DNA of 45,761 bases from Candidatus Omnitrophota bacterium (GCA_040755155.1 JBFMBP010000154.1:1-45761), one strand, 5' to 3'; positions 27,201 to 37,200 are shown, numbered from the stretch's first letter. Made by a program: numbers and translations. Notes: a model not told the origin generated them from the letters alone.

Positions 27201-27670
27201 CCGCTATGGCGGCTTCGAGAAACATCGCTTCCCAACCGAGAAAATTGGCGGCTTCCGTGGCGAGCGGCGCCAACTCTTGGACGTTGAATCTCTCCGTGGA
27301 CGACGCGGATGACATCAGCGGCGTTCGCATGGTGTTGCGTTACGATCCCAGCGTTCTGAAAGCGGCGGTCGATTCGGCTTGCTGGATGGAATCGCCTTCG
27401 GACGCCGTCGTAGCCAATGCGCAGGATGGCGTGTTGATCATCGTGGGCGCTTTGATGAAACCTCTGGATGAAGGCGAAAGCGGACTCGTCTCCGTTAACT
27501 TCGAGCCTGTCGCCGGAGCCGATCAACCGCTGATCGTGGAAGTGGATAAGGCGCTGTCCCAGATCAACGACGGTCAGATCGCCATCGACGGCGCCAGCCT
27601 TACGTCAATCGATCTCGTGACGGGCGAAGCGAAAGCGACGACCGACGTCGACAACTGGATGTTCTATTAA
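24263..27670 (+). CDS. Secreted LRR protein with cohesin-like and dockerin modules
   Basis: The ATG at 24263 has AGGAGG 6 bases upstream and gives 1135 residues; upstream in-frame codons lack a site. In order: signal peptide (about 1-34, ending QASAQ), leucine-rich repeats of irregular length (about 60-600; e.g. LTSLIIKNNPITLLDN), a YPNGGE-type beta domain (about 623-740), a cohesin-like domain (about 740-890), a two-loop dockerin (about 892-975; DLNNDNIPGTLD and DLNGDGKAGTLD), then a second cohesin-like beta domain (about 985-1120). Dockerin I loops bind calcium and dock into cohesins. Cohesin-dockerin-cohesin in one chain implies self-assembly or bridging. A terminator follows, so it may form its own unit. 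Confidence 0.85.
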   Translation: MYTNIQGYFSKKTVAVFFTLFLMLALGAGQASAQNINNSTEFPDAQFRAAAEQFLGVLPGASFTAADCAAKTSLFDFSDLGISEVKGLQYFTNITQLDASDNSITEFKTTTGTDYLGPLTKLWSIDVSGNLLTALELSASQNVIKDLKLANNSLTAITFVAAHATIEYLDITGNNFNSVDLSLLTNLHDFLAADNNLTTISLTNNTALRTLDIAGNQISALDLKTNWPQLWEVKAGRNLFVQIGTDIGGETDCLQLDNTVIHLYCDGDSASTPKKNDLSTGGGNRLYLDHMTELKLLDASDCGLTDLYTARDVLVNNTKLVTLILQDNAIHSTSGTYALSYANKADLAVLDVSGNTTFNATDVSISSTNNPDMRELDISRINITTDELSACQGSVRAILSTTDSTMLNNLESLKVNDTIGPITILGCTFFTSLTYLDCSENNIAAETVYGASYMTALTYWDMSKNRNLTDKTTFHLTTLDNASTGVLETVNVSECGIKYPNFNGTNRTTLQPNSFAFSDPTSLTSLIIKNNPITLLDNVTDNDWFLHTSINIPDPTLLVVDMRGSALPITATDTTRLYDRIGRPIYDSFGQVSSGYAVIPATNQNIYGWWGEDLSNWPPAEGVKLIYPNGGEDFEVANNTLADVTFVFATDKSALCKFYFSSDAGATYTELTALATTPLTLNVPIVTNVNVSTGGSTSGRAWQNIQDIDSSQCLIKITRADDETTYFDVSDYYFKIGRGGTQFVSTTRKFSAETDDPLGLFMKPQGEMEFKIKLSDTQNVESYKVQLKYDNTKLYYVSGSATHANTAAKNFQDPVVNNNSSAGLLTIVGVGHTKIAANQATTLLKVKFRTFPTVPNGTKTKIEFINVNTSINDGAIDFYGVPAEIYVGQRFMWGDLNNDNIPGTLDAAELMQFNALLIDHFTGYPDTLSPSFPEAADLNGDGKAGTLDATLLLQYAAGIINKFEDVDDDEDGYGPDPLIPAMAASRNIASQPRKLAASVASGANSWTLNLSVDDADDISGVRMVLRYDPSVLKAAVDSACWMESPSDAVVANAQDGVLIIVGALMKPLDEGESGLVSVNFEPVAGADQPLIVEVDKALSQINDGQIAIDGASLTSIDLVTGEAKATTDVDNWMFY

Positions 27671-27715
27671 GATGGCATGAAGCAAAGGCCGGCGAATCGC
27701 GCCGGATAGGTAAAT

Positions 27716-27763
27716 GGGACGCGCGCTTGCGGTCGAACGACTGGGGCGCGCGTTCCCTTTTCC
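27716..27763 (+). terminator. Probable Rho-independent terminator
   Basis: GGGA-CGCGCGC pairs with GCGCGCG-TTCCC around a loop of about 18 bases, with one bulge, and is followed by TTTT. It lies about 45 bases after the LRR-cohesin gene stop. The long loop lowers confidence. Confidence 0.6.
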
Positions 27764-27782
27764 CAGGCTTAGCGACGATGAA

Positions 27783-27810
27783 TTCAAGGGCAGAAAAGAC
27801 CTTGCCCTTG
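27783..27810. repeat. Single CAAGGGCA hairpin repeat
   Basis: The same hairpin as at 13377-13404, with almost the same loop. It falls upstream of the next gene, so the open frame running through it from 27727 is not the true N-terminus. Confidence 0.7.
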
Positions 27811-28002
27811 TCACTCGACGGGAGCAGAAATGAATTGAGATTAGGAATCCTCTATTTTTTCCCTGACGATTCCCATATAAGATGGTGGGATACGTTGTTT
27901 CATTCCGGGGAAAAAATAACTTCAAAAGCAATGAGCCGATTCAACTTATTTCTCAAGAATCCGATACTATGTAGAATCGCAGAAAATCCTTTTGGGAGCG
28001 GA

Positions 28003-30822
28003 ATGATGAGTTCTTCCTATCGCCTTCGTTTCATTGTAATTCTTATGCTCGCGGTCTTGTCGCTACTCCCTTCCGTAAAGGAATCTATTGCCCAGACCAG
28101 GAAAATCACCATCGGCGCCATACAGGGCAAAACCGGCGAAGAAATATTGATTCCGATCAGCATCGATAACGCCGACGGCGTATTATCCATGAAATTAATC
28201 GTCGATTTTCCGAATACTTCGCCCGATTATCCTTTGGAATACATAGAATTCGACAGCGGCGGAACCTTGACGAGAAAATGGAGCCTTTTAGACAATGACT
28301 TGTCCAAGAGTAACGGATTCGTCATTATCGTCGGCTCGACGACTCAAACCGCTTTGACGGGATCGGGCGTTCTTTTGAATTTGCGCGTCAAGGTCAAAGA
28401 GGATGCCGCCACTCAATCCCTTCAGTTGGGCTTCCTGGAAGGATCGACGATCAATGATGGAAAGATGGACGCCGAGTTCCTCAGCGGGACCATCGACGTT
28501 TCCGAAGCCCCCATCTATACGCCGACGCCAACATCTACGCCCACGCTTTCGCCCGCTCCGACAAGCGCTTTTTCGCCGACGCCGACGCCGACTTTTACCA
28601 ATACGCCGGAACCGACAGCGACTCCTACGCCGACGAGAGGCGCGACGAATACGCCTCGGCCGGGCAACGTTCCTCCGCAAATTTCCTTCAGCCCCGGCGA
28701 TACGTTTATTTTGCTCAAGGGCGAAAAAATGGAACTGCTTGTCGTCGCTTACGATTCGGATAACGGCGACCTCATCGAAGTAACCACCTCCTATATGGCG
28801 CCAGTAAAACTGAAATCCGTCGAGGAACTGCCCCATTTTACGTTGGTGGAATATCTGTTGGATACGTCCAAACTGGGAACGTATTTTTTCAGCGTCTATG
28901 CGTATGACGGCAGCGATGCCACGGAGCGGCAAGTGGTCTTGGCCGTCGTGGACGATTTGAACGCGCCCACGTTTACGCCGCGGCCGAATACTCCCACGCC
29001 AACGTTTACCGCGTCGCCTACGATTCCTTATGTTACGCCAACCGCCACTCTAGAACCGACGGAGACGCCGTCTCCTACGATATTCGTTTCGCCTACGCCG
29101 ACGCCTGTAAAGCCTCGGGTGGTCTACGTTACGGACAATGCGGAAACCGTCGTCGATTTGTCAGGCCAGACGGATTTCGATCCGGCCGATGCGCGCCAGA
29201 TTACTATCCGGTGGACGGCGCCATACGGCAATGCGACGAACTGGCATGTTTACGTACGGCAGGGGATCAATGGACAGAAATATCTCGGCGCTACGGGAAC
29301 GCGGGAGGATCGCCGATTGGATTGGTTTTCCGGCAGTCCGCTTATCGCGGGCGAATTTCAAAAAGGCCCCGAATTCAATTCCATCTATCTTTTCCGCGTG
29401 ATCCGGATCGACGATCGCTTAACCAAGGACGATTACTACAATCAGGATATTCCCGAAGGTTTCAACGTGGAGGGCACCGCCGCCGTATCGCTCTCACCGC
29501 CGGAAATGCCGAAGTTAACAGCGAAGAAAGTATCCGTCTACGACGATTATCTAGGCGGGGACGATTTGGCGCCGCAAGGGTTGGATGGGTACGATGTCGA
29601 TCCGCCGGACCGGCGCGGGATCTGCGTGGCGTGGAACTTCATGGAGAATGTGGAAAATATCCTCGATTATCAAGTCGAAGTGAAAGTGGACGATGGGGAT
29701 TTTCAGCCGTTGGGTCAGACCAACGATTCCCGCTTGAATTATTTTCTCTGGACGCCTAAGCGTCCCTTCGATACGAAGAAGCCGTTTTGGGATGGGCCGC
29801 AAGACGGAAAGATGTATCAATTCCGCATTACATTGGTCCCCGTCAGCGGCCAGGGGACATCCATGACCAGCGGCGTCTTGAACTATTTCGTCAATGAAGA
29901 TACATCGATCGTTCCCATGCCGACATGGACTCCAACGCCTTCCGTAACGCCGACGGGGACAATGACTCCGACGTTTACGCCGACGTTCACGGCGACTCCC
30001 GTCAAGATCGCTACGCCGGGACCTTTTACCATCTATCCCCATACGGCGGAAGCCAAAGTCATAACCGTGGTTTTGCCCAATTTGCCGCCGGATTCGATGA
30101 CGTTGGATATGAATCTCATCCCGGCGGGAAGTTTCATGATGGGTAGTCCGGAGGAGGAAAAATCGCGGGAAGTGGACGAAGGACCGCGGCATTCCGTAAA
30201 AATCTCGAAAAACTTTTATATCGGCGTTTATGAAGTCTCTCAGGCGCAATGGCGGGCGGTTATGGGAAATAACCCCTCCTGGTTCAGCGACGATTACAAT
30301 AAACCGGTGGAAGCGGTCAGTTGGCTTGACAGCCTGGATTTCATCGAAGTGTTGAATCGGGAAGTCGATAAAGGCACTTTCCGGCTGCCCACGGAAGCGG
30401 AATGGGAATACGCCTGCCGCGCCGAGACGACGACGCGCTACTCTTTCGGCGACGCGTTGGAGTGCGTAGACGCAGACGCCAATTATTGCAGCCTATTCGA
30501 TCAATATATGTGGTGGCTGGGCAACGATCTTTACGAAAGTTACGGACACGGCACCAAGCCGATCGGAGAGAAGCAGCCGAATGCTTGGGGATTGTACGAC
30601 ATGCACGGAAACGTGTTGGAATGGTGCCAGGATTGGTTTGGTTCATATGCGTCCAACGCCGTTGACGATCCCGCCGGCCCCGCCTCGGGATCGAAGCGGG
30701 TTTTGCGCGGCGGAAAATGGAGCGGACACGCCAGCCACTGCCGTTCCGCCCGGAGGCTGGCCCAGGAGCCGGAAATCCGTTACGTCAATGCGGGATTCCG
30801 CATCGTTTGGATCGTAGAATAA
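28003..30822 (+). CDS. Secreted cohesin / Thr-Pro linker / FGE-sulfatase protein
   Basis: A 939-residue protein. The start is one of two adjacent ATGs (28003 or 28006) after GGGAG; the frame from 27727 is rejected because it translates a dispersed repeat. Order: signal peptide (ending ESIAQ), cohesin-like domain (about 31-165), Thr-Pro linker, cadherin/Ig-like domain (about 222-322), Thr-Pro linker, one copy of an unrecognised duplicated module (about 369-635), Thr-Pro linker, and an FGE-sulfatase domain (about 695-939) with GSFMMGS, RLPTEAEWEYACR, DMHGNVLEWCQDW and NAGFRIVW. FGE domains make formylglycine in sulfatases or serve as binding/C-type-lectin-like folds. I do not see the full catalytic cysteine pair, so a non-catalytic role is likelier. 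Confidence 0.88.
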   Translation: MMSSSYRLRFIVILMLAVLSLLPSVKESIAQTRKITIGAIQGKTGEEILIPISIDNADGVLSMKLIVDFPNTSPDYPLEYIEFDSGGTLTRKWSLLDNDLSKSNGFVIIVGSTTQTALTGSGVLLNLRVKVKEDAATQSLQLGFLEGSTINDGKMDAEFLSGTIDVSEAPIYTPTPTSTPTLSPAPTSAFSPTPTPTFTNTPEPTATPTPTRGATNTPRPGNVPPQISFSPGDTFILLKGEKMELLVVAYDSDNGDLIEVTTSYMAPVKLKSVEELPHFTLVEYLLDTSKLGTYFFSVYAYDGSDATERQVVLAVVDDLNAPTFTPRPNTPTPTFTASPTIPYVTPTATLEPTETPSPTIFVSPTPTPVKPRVVYVTDNAETVVDLSGQTDFDPADARQITIRWTAPYGNATNWHVYVRQGINGQKYLGATGTREDRRLDWFSGSPLIAGEFQKGPEFNSIYLFRVIRIDDRLTKDDYYNQDIPEGFNVEGTAAVSLSPPEMPKLTAKKVSVYDDYLGGDDLAPQGLDGYDVDPPDRRGICVAWNFMENVENILDYQVEVKVDDGDFQPLGQTNDSRLNYFLWTPKRPFDTKKPFWDGPQDGKMYQFRITLVPVSGQGTSMTSGVLNYFVNEDTSIVPMPTWTPTPSVTPTGTMTPTFTPTFTATPVKIATPGPFTIYPHTAEAKVITVVLPNLPPDSMTLDMNLIPAGSFMMGSPEEEKSREVDEGPRHSVKISKNFYIGVYEVSQAQWRAVMGNNPSWFSDDYNKPVEAVSWLDSLDFIEVLNREVDKGTFRLPTEAEWEYACRAETTTRYSFGDALECVDADANYCSLFDQYMWWLGNDLYESYGHGTKPIGEKQPNAWGLYDMHGNVLEWCQDWFGSYASNAVDDPAGPASGSKRVLRGGKWSGHASHCRSARRLAQEPEIRYVNAGFRIVWIVE
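29110..29907 (+). other. Unrecognised duplicated module, copy 1
   Basis: Encodes about 265 residues between two Thr-Pro linkers. The first half has WTAP, NWHVYVRQG, YLGAT and GPEFNSIYLFRVIRID; the middle has VYDDYLGGDDLAP and DVD; the second half has AWNF, DYQVEVKVD, LGQT and DGPQDGKMYQFR. The halves resemble each other and a fibronectin-III-like strand pattern. Confidence 0.7.
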
Positions 30823-30932
30823 GCGCCGTCGAAACCAGAGACGGACGAAAACGTTTTTTTCGATAATGTAATATTCAATAAATGAAATGACTACCATCCA
30901 GCGCTGGCGAAGCGGCTGGGAGGCGACGATCG

Positions 30933-33900
30933 ATGAGTGTTTTAAGCCGTTGGCTTTGGTTGGAATTATTGGTCTCAGCGTTGAGTTTTCCGGTATGGGC
31001 GTCGCCCGATTCGGAAACGGCGAGTGGATTTTTTCCGCGCGCGGCTACGCCGTATCTAACGATTCAGCCCGCCGCCAGCGCGATCGGAAAGGAAAATGAA
31101 ATCGCGACGCTTACCCTCGCCGTCGCGAACGGAGGTTCTTCGAAATATCGTTACGATTATTCTCCGGTTACGCGCAACGCCTCCATCGATTTCGACGCTG
31201 GAGTTTTTCGGTTTTTCCCCGATTACGATCAGGCGGGTGAATATAGTTTTACTTTCCTGGCGGACGATGGCGCGACGGTTTTATCGGCGACCGCCGCCGT
31301 TTCGATCATGGACGCTTCCCCAGCGAAATTGAGGATCATACCCAGCGACTCCTTTTCTATGATGGAAAACGAGTCGCTCTCTTTCTCGCTGCGAGTCGAC
31401 AATCCCAGTTCCCGGCCATACGTCTATTCCGTCACGCCCGCCGTCGATCACGCCGCCTTGGACGAAATAACAGGAGAATTCCGTTTTCGTCCCGATTTTC
31501 AACAAGCGGGCGCGTATCGCTTCGTCTTTTCCGCTTCCGATGATGGACATGCCGTCCTAACGGCGGAAGCGGCGGTCGAGGTCGGAAACGATGAGGGAAC
31601 CCATCTCCTCATCAAACCGAGCGCCAATATCGTTACGTATGAAATCGAACCGGTCACGCTGTTTTTCGAAATGGACAACGCCGGCGTTTTGCCGTACGTT
31701 TTCAGCGTCTATCCCATGCCGATGAATTCTTCGCTCGATCCCACCGGCCTGTTTCTGTTTCTTCCGGACTACGGTCAGGCGGGAACGTACAATTTAAATA
31801 TCGTTGCGAGCGATGGAATTCAACAATACTCCGCCGTAGCGACGATTGCGGTTTTGGAGAACAATCGTCCTCCCGATTTGCAGTTGAGTTTTCTCGGAAC
31901 CTTATCGATCAAAGAGGGCGAATCCGTTTTGATTCGCATGACGGGAATCGATCCCGATTTGGGCGATACGCTGACCTACAGTGTTTCGCCGCTGTTGAAA
32001 AATATGGTAGTCCAGTCAAATACGGGCGATGTCTCCTTCTCGCCCGACTATAAGCAAGCGGGAGAATATATCGTCGCTTTCAGCGTATCGGACGGGCAGC
32101 ATACGAAAACGCAATGGCGGACGATCAACGTCGTCGATTTCAACCGTTTACCCAAGTTATATTTGAACCCTCCGTCCGGCAAAGTTCTCGAAGTCGGGGA
32201 AAACTTCTATCTGCTGGCCTTCGCCACGGACGAGGATAAAGATTCCTTGACCTTGCAGGCGGATCGCCTGCCTCCCAACAGCCAATTCAATCCGGCTTCG
32301 GGATTTTTTTCCTTTTCCCCCAATTACGAGAATTTTTTGCAAACATACGATGTGAGATTTTCCGTCAACGACGGAAAAGACATCGTCAGCGAAACGATCG
32401 TCCTGGAGGTAACGGCGCCTGTATCGCCGATCTTCGAATTCAATCATGACGGGGATTTTCTAGGTTGGGGAATCAATTCCCAGGTGCAGGCCGCCATTGT
32501 AGAGGGCGGTTTCCTGAAAGGGACGACGATTCCCGACGATCCTTTCCTGTATTATGAAGGATTGGAGATCGATACCTTTGCCCAGCACGAGTTGGTTTTG
32601 CGGATCCTGATGTCGGACGCTCGTCCTGTCGAGATCTATTTCATTACGGAAAACGAAGAGTATTACGGTCCCGCCGTCATCGAAACGGATTCGCCTTTCG
32701 AATACAAAACGTATTACGTCGATTTCAGCGATTTGTTCGAAGTTCCTAAGATGATTACTACTCTGCGCATCGATCCCGGCGACGCCATGAATTACTTCGA
32801 GATCGATTTCGTGGGTTTTGTGGAATCAGGATTTTCGAAGCGCACGCCGACGCCGAATCCCTCTTTCTCGCCAACGCCGACGTTGACGCCGACGCCGACA
32901 TTGACAAAGACTCCGACGAAGACGTTTACTCCGACGATGACCCCGACGCCCACTCGGACATTCACGCCGACGATCACGCTGACGCCTTCCCAGACTTTTA
33001 CGCCGACGATCACGCCAACGCCGACGATTTTGGGATACGATTTCAGCAAAGGGAGCGATTTGACGGATCAATTCGAAATCTTGTCGCCGGGCGGCTACCA
33101 ATCCGCCTTTGTTTTCGTCGCGGATTACGCGGATACGGATCTATTTTCCGGCGGCGCCATGTTCGTTCAGGCCAAGCCGGGCGAAGCGGCGATCTTGGTT
33201 TCCAAGCAAAACGTTTATCTCGCTACGGAGCCCGTGTTGATTAAATGTTCCGCATTGACGAATTCCGCTTCCGCTTCCATCGCCCTGATCGGATTCAATT
33301 CGCCCGTGGACGGTCAATTGGCCTATCACCAGGCCGGAGGCGGCTCGTTGCCTCTCAATGCAGAAAGCGAGATGTCGCTCGTCTACAAGCCGCCTGGCGG
33401 AGCATTGCAGATCGGCGTGCAAATCGTCAATCCACCCAGCGCGACGGATACGATCAACGTGCTCGTCGATCGATTGCGGGTGGAAAAATTCGTACCCGCC
33501 GTCCGCGGCATGCTGCAACTCGAACCCGACGGCTCTTTCGAGGGGAATTTGAAAACGTTGTTGACTAATATCAACGGAGACGACGGAGACGTGCACCTGA
33601 TATGGAGCGCCAACAACAAAGCCATCAAACTGGCCGTGAATACGTTCGAGACGTCGGCCAACGCCGGCGTGTGGGCTTATTCGGCGAAGCCGCGCATTCC
33701 CGATTTGTTTCTCGCCGAAGCGAGGGCGAGCCGCGAATACGGAGAGGGCGGAATGATGGCTCTGGTCATTACGCAAGGGTGGGAGGAGATCGTTCTTTTC
33801 GAAGGCGGCTTCAATTTAGCGCCTACGGGAGAATGGAGGCCGATGCTGGTGGGAGGAAATTTCCAAATTCCCAATCCCTTGATGCCGCCCCTGGTGGTCA

Positions 33901-33998
33901 TTCAAAACGCGGGTATGGGATCGCTGACTTCCATTACGGTCGACGATTTGACGTTGAGTTCGATACGCTTGGAGTCAGAGAACTCCGGGAACGATTAA
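30933..33998 (+). CDS. Secreted cadherin/Ig-repeat protein with Thr-Pro linker
   Basis: A 1021-residue protein. GGGAGG lies 9 bases before the ATG. A signal peptide (about 1-23) is followed by five cadherin/Ig-like repeats of about 90 residues (about 40-497), each containing a G-x-F-x-F-x-P-D-Y-x-QAG-x-Y core. Next come a beta-sandwich domain that looks carbohydrate-binding-like (about 500-630), a Thr-Pro linker (about 635-700), and two further beta-rich domains (about 705-855 and 860-1021) that I cannot name. There is no catalytic motif, dockerin or membrane anchor at the C-terminus, so it is likely a structural or adhesive surface protein. It follows the FGE protein by 110 bases and may be co-transcribed. 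Confidence 0.82.
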   Translation: MSVLSRWLWLELLVSALSFPVWASPDSETASGFFPRAATPYLTIQPAASAIGKENEIATLTLAVANGGSSKYRYDYSPVTRNASIDFDAGVFRFFPDYDQAGEYSFTFLADDGATVLSATAAVSIMDASPAKLRIIPSDSFSMMENESLSFSLRVDNPSSRPYVYSVTPAVDHAALDEITGEFRFRPDFQQAGAYRFVFSASDDGHAVLTAEAAVEVGNDEGTHLLIKPSANIVTYEIEPVTLFFEMDNAGVLPYVFSVYPMPMNSSLDPTGLFLFLPDYGQAGTYNLNIVASDGIQQYSAVATIAVLENNRPPDLQLSFLGTLSIKEGESVLIRMTGIDPDLGDTLTYSVSPLLKNMVVQSNTGDVSFSPDYKQAGEYIVAFSVSDGQHTKTQWRTINVVDFNRLPKLYLNPPSGKVLEVGENFYLLAFATDEDKDSLTLQADRLPPNSQFNPASGFFSFSPNYENFLQTYDVRFSVNDGKDIVSETIVLEVTAPVSPIFEFNHDGDFLGWGINSQVQAAIVEGGFLKGTTIPDDPFLYYEGLEIDTFAQHELVLRILMSDARPVEIYFITENEEYYGPAVIETDSPFEYKTYYVDFSDLFEVPKMITTLRIDPGDAMNYFEIDFVGFVESGFSKRTPTPNPSFSPTPTLTPTPTLTKTPTKTFTPTMTPTPTRTFTPTITLTPSQTFTPTITPTPTILGYDFSKGSDLTDQFEILSPGGYQSAFVFVADYADTDLFSGGAMFVQAKPGEAAILVSKQNVYLATEPVLIKCSALTNSASASIALIGFNSPVDGQLAYHQAGGGSLPLNAESEMSLVYKPPGGALQIGVQIVNPPSATDTINVLVDRLRVEKFVPAVRGMLQLEPDGSFEGNLKTLLTNINGDDGDVHLIWSANNKAIKLAVNTFETSANAGVWAYSAKPRIPDLFLAEARASREYGEGGMMALVITQGWEEIVLFEGGFNLAPTGEWRPMLVGGNFQIPNPLMPPLVVIQNAGMGSLTSITVDDLTLSSIRLESENSGND
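32837..33034 (+). repeat. Thr-Pro linker DNA, low-complexity
   Basis: About 200 bases of imperfect ACGCCGACG / ACTCCGACG units that encode a Thr-Pro linker. A length change by multiples of three would keep the frame. The complementary strand also reads open (Val-Gly-rich), which is an artefact. Confidence 0.75.
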
Positions 33999-34038
33999 GC
34001 ATATAATGCCAAACGGTATTGAGATTGTTGTTTTTTGT

Positions 34039-34129
34039 CCCTCTCCCAAGATGGGGAGAGGTTAGGTGAGGGTTGATGTTAATGGACTTATATTTCCCTC
34101 ACCCTAACCCTCTCCCAAAGGGCGAGGGA
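34039..34129. repeat. Inverted REP pair
   Basis: A right arm at 34096-34129 and a degenerate left arm at 34039-34072 are reverse complements apart from a few changes. They enclose ~23 AT-rich bases. The right arm is the same 34 bases, inverted, as the element in uvrB (8833-8866). It lies in the 205-base gap before the WD40/Ig protein. Confidence 0.75.
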
Positions 34130-34203
34130 ATGGAACTACGCAACATGAGCAATTATGCAAAAACCGCCGCGCAGGTTGTTCAGCGGGAGGATGGTTCATA
34201 ATC

Positions 34204-37200
34204 ATGAGGAAGACGATGCGGCAAGGCGGAATAATCTGGCTGATTTTGATTCTCGGCTTATGCGCTCTATCCGGCGCGGCGCAAGAGGTGGATCGTTATC
34301 TTATCCATACCTTGACCGGACATGCGGGGAAAGTGACCGCCGTGGCTTTTTCGCCCAAGGGCGACCAAGTTTTGACCGCCGGCGAGGATGGATTGGTGAA
34401 ATTGTGGGACGCCTCCACAGGTCTGGAAGTCCGCAGCTATCCCGGCCCCTGGTATCTTCTTTCCATCGCCTTTTCTCCCGACGGAACCAAAGCGCTCACC
34501 GGGAGCCTGAGCAACGTCGTGGAAATCTGGGATTTGGAAACGGCGTCGGAACATCGGCGGTTGGTCGGCCATACCGATACGGTCTCTTCCGTCGCTTTTT
34601 CCCCCAGCGGGACGCGCGCTTTGAGCGGCAGTTACGATAAAACAGCGATCCTTTGGGACGCTTATCACCAGGTGCTTCTAAAAACGTTCACTGGCCATTC
34701 CGACCGGGTTACCTCCGTCGCGCTTTCGCCGGATGGAACGCAAGTGCTAACGGGGAGTTGGGACAAAAGCGCCAAGTTGTGGGACGCCGTCTCCGGCGCG
34801 ATGATTTACGCATGCAGCGAGACGAGCGCCATCCTGGCCGTCGATTATTCTCCCATCGGCTTGCGCTTCGTAACGGGGAGCGGCGCGCCCGACAACGTCG
34901 CCAAAATTTGGAATGCGAGCACGGGACAAGTGGAGCATATCTTATCGGGCCATACCGGTCCCATTCTATCGGTCGCTTTTTCGCCGGATGGCAGCCAGAT
35001 CATTACTGGAAGCAGCGATAAGACGGCCAAACTGTGGAATACCTATACCGGCCAATACGTCCGCGACTTTACCGGCCATACGGGAGACATCACCGATATC
35101 GCCTTTTCTCCCAATTCGAATGACAAACAAGTGGCGACGGCCAGCGCGGATGGAACCGTCAAGACATGGTGGTTGTGGGATTCTCTCTCCGTCCAGGTCG
35201 TCGACCGGGCGAATAGCGCTCCTCTTTCCGAAGCGGAAGTAACCACGAATACGGGCAATGAGGGACGGTTGATTAATCCCGGCGTCTATAGTTTCGGTTA
35301 TTTGCCGCCTGGAACCTATTCCGTTACGGCGTCGAGCGCCAATTATCAGACGCAAACGGTCTCCAATGTCGTCATCAAGGAAAAAGATACGACCCAGGTT
35401 CTCGTCGAATTGCCCGCGTCGGGGCCGTTGAACATCACGGATGCGACGCTGCCTTTGGCCGTGACAGGCCAATATTACTCGGCGAGAATCCGCATGGGCG
35501 GGGGCGTATATCCTTATAAATTCACGGTCGCTTATGGTTCGCTGCCTCTCGGTTTGAGTTTGGATTCGGCGGAAGGAATTATCAGCGGCATACCTGCTAC
35601 TCCCAATACCTATGCTTTTGCGATTCGGGTAACCGATTCGAAAGGGATCTATTCCCAAAAGGAATTCGCGATCGTCCAGACTGATCCCATCGTCTTTACC
35701 AACAGCGATATTTTAACCAGCGCCGTCGTCAATAAATCCTATTCCCAGTCGATTGTCGTCACGGGGGGAATGGCTCCATATACGTTCTCGCTGGCGAGCG
35801 GAACCTTGCCGACGGGACTAACGTTGTCTTCGGCTGGAGTGATAAGCGGCATCCCAACTTCCACGGGCGTTTCGACGATAACCGTGCAGGTCATGGAATA
35901 TTATAATCGGACAATGGATAAAACGTTCACGCTGAATGTGGTGGATCCTTTGACGATCGCCACGCAAAAAGTAATCGACGGCGTCATCGGCAAAACCTAC
36001 AGCCAAACGTTGACGACGGCGGGCGGGTATGACGCCGTAACATGGCAATTGTATTCCGGTTATTTGCCGAACGGTTTGTCGCTGAATACGCAAACCGGCG
36101 TATTATCGGGAACGCCGACGGACGAATTTTACGGCTCCTTTGGCATTAAGGCTGTCGACCAACACGGTCATGAAGGGTATAAAAGTTTCGCCCTTAAGAT
36201 CGATTATTCCCTTGCCATTCTTAATACGTCTATACCGTCGGGCGTGAAAGGGTACGACTATTTGGAAAAGATTCGAATCCGGGGAGGCGTCGAACCGGTC
36301 TCCTATTCCTACGAAGGACAGTTGCCCGACGGGCTTTCATTGAATAGCAAAACGGGGATTATTTCAGGAGTTCCCAGCGCCGTCCAATTGAATAATATCA
36401 AGTTAACCGTGACGGACAGCAATTCGCCGTCGCCGTCCAAGAGAACAAAGGATTATTCATTCCAAACCAGTTCTCAATTGGGCATTATCACTCCTTCTGT
36501 AATCTCATCGGGTCAGATCGGCAGTTCCACGACGATATCGTTAACATCCAAATTGGGACCGCCTCCGCAAAAATGGTCCATTGTATATGGCTATCTTCCG
36601 CCGGGCATCGCTCTCAATCAGGATTCGGGAGTTCTATCCGGCGCTCCCACTACGGCGGGAGAATATTCGTTTTGCGTTCGAGTCGAAGACGGAACCCAAA
36701 AAACGTTCGATAAGGTTTTTTATTGGAAAATCAATCCGGCTATCTCCATTATCAGCGATTCGCTTCAAGACGGGGTGGTTGGCGCATATTATCAAGCCCC
36801 CGTGGCGGCGTTTGGCGGATTGCCGCCTTACTCATGGAGCGTAAAAACGGGAACGCTTCCCACAGGGCTGACGTTGGACGCCACGACGGGCGTCATTTCG
36901 GGAGAACCAACGGCGGCTGGCCAATCCACTTTTACTATTCAAGCGGCGGATCGATCATTGCCGGCGCAAACGGCGCAGAAGCAATTCATCTTATCCGTAA
37001 CGACGTCGATGACGATCACGGCGACGCAAATCCGCAATGTTCGCGTTAACGATAATTTTTCGTCGTTGCTTCACGTCAAGGGCGGCTCTTCACCGTATAC
37101 GTGGAGGCTTCTTTCGGGCAGTCTTCCGCCCGGTCTGCAGTTGCAAGCGGGGGACGATACGGCGGTTTTAACGGGATCGGCGATTCAAACGGGTGAGTAT

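Noticed and set aside
27727-28002. An N-terminal extension of the cohesin-FGE protein
   Set aside because: It runs through a terminator and a dispersed hairpin repeat; a proper signal peptide begins at 28003.
32837-33034. CRISPR-like regular repeats
   Set aside because: The periodic words are the in-frame Thr-Pro codons with no spacer structure, and no cas genes are present in the window.
32792-33049. Val-Gly-rich minus-strand frames over Thr-Pro linkers
   Set aside because: They are the complementary reading of ACGCCG-type repeats; the plus strand holds a continuous secreted protein.
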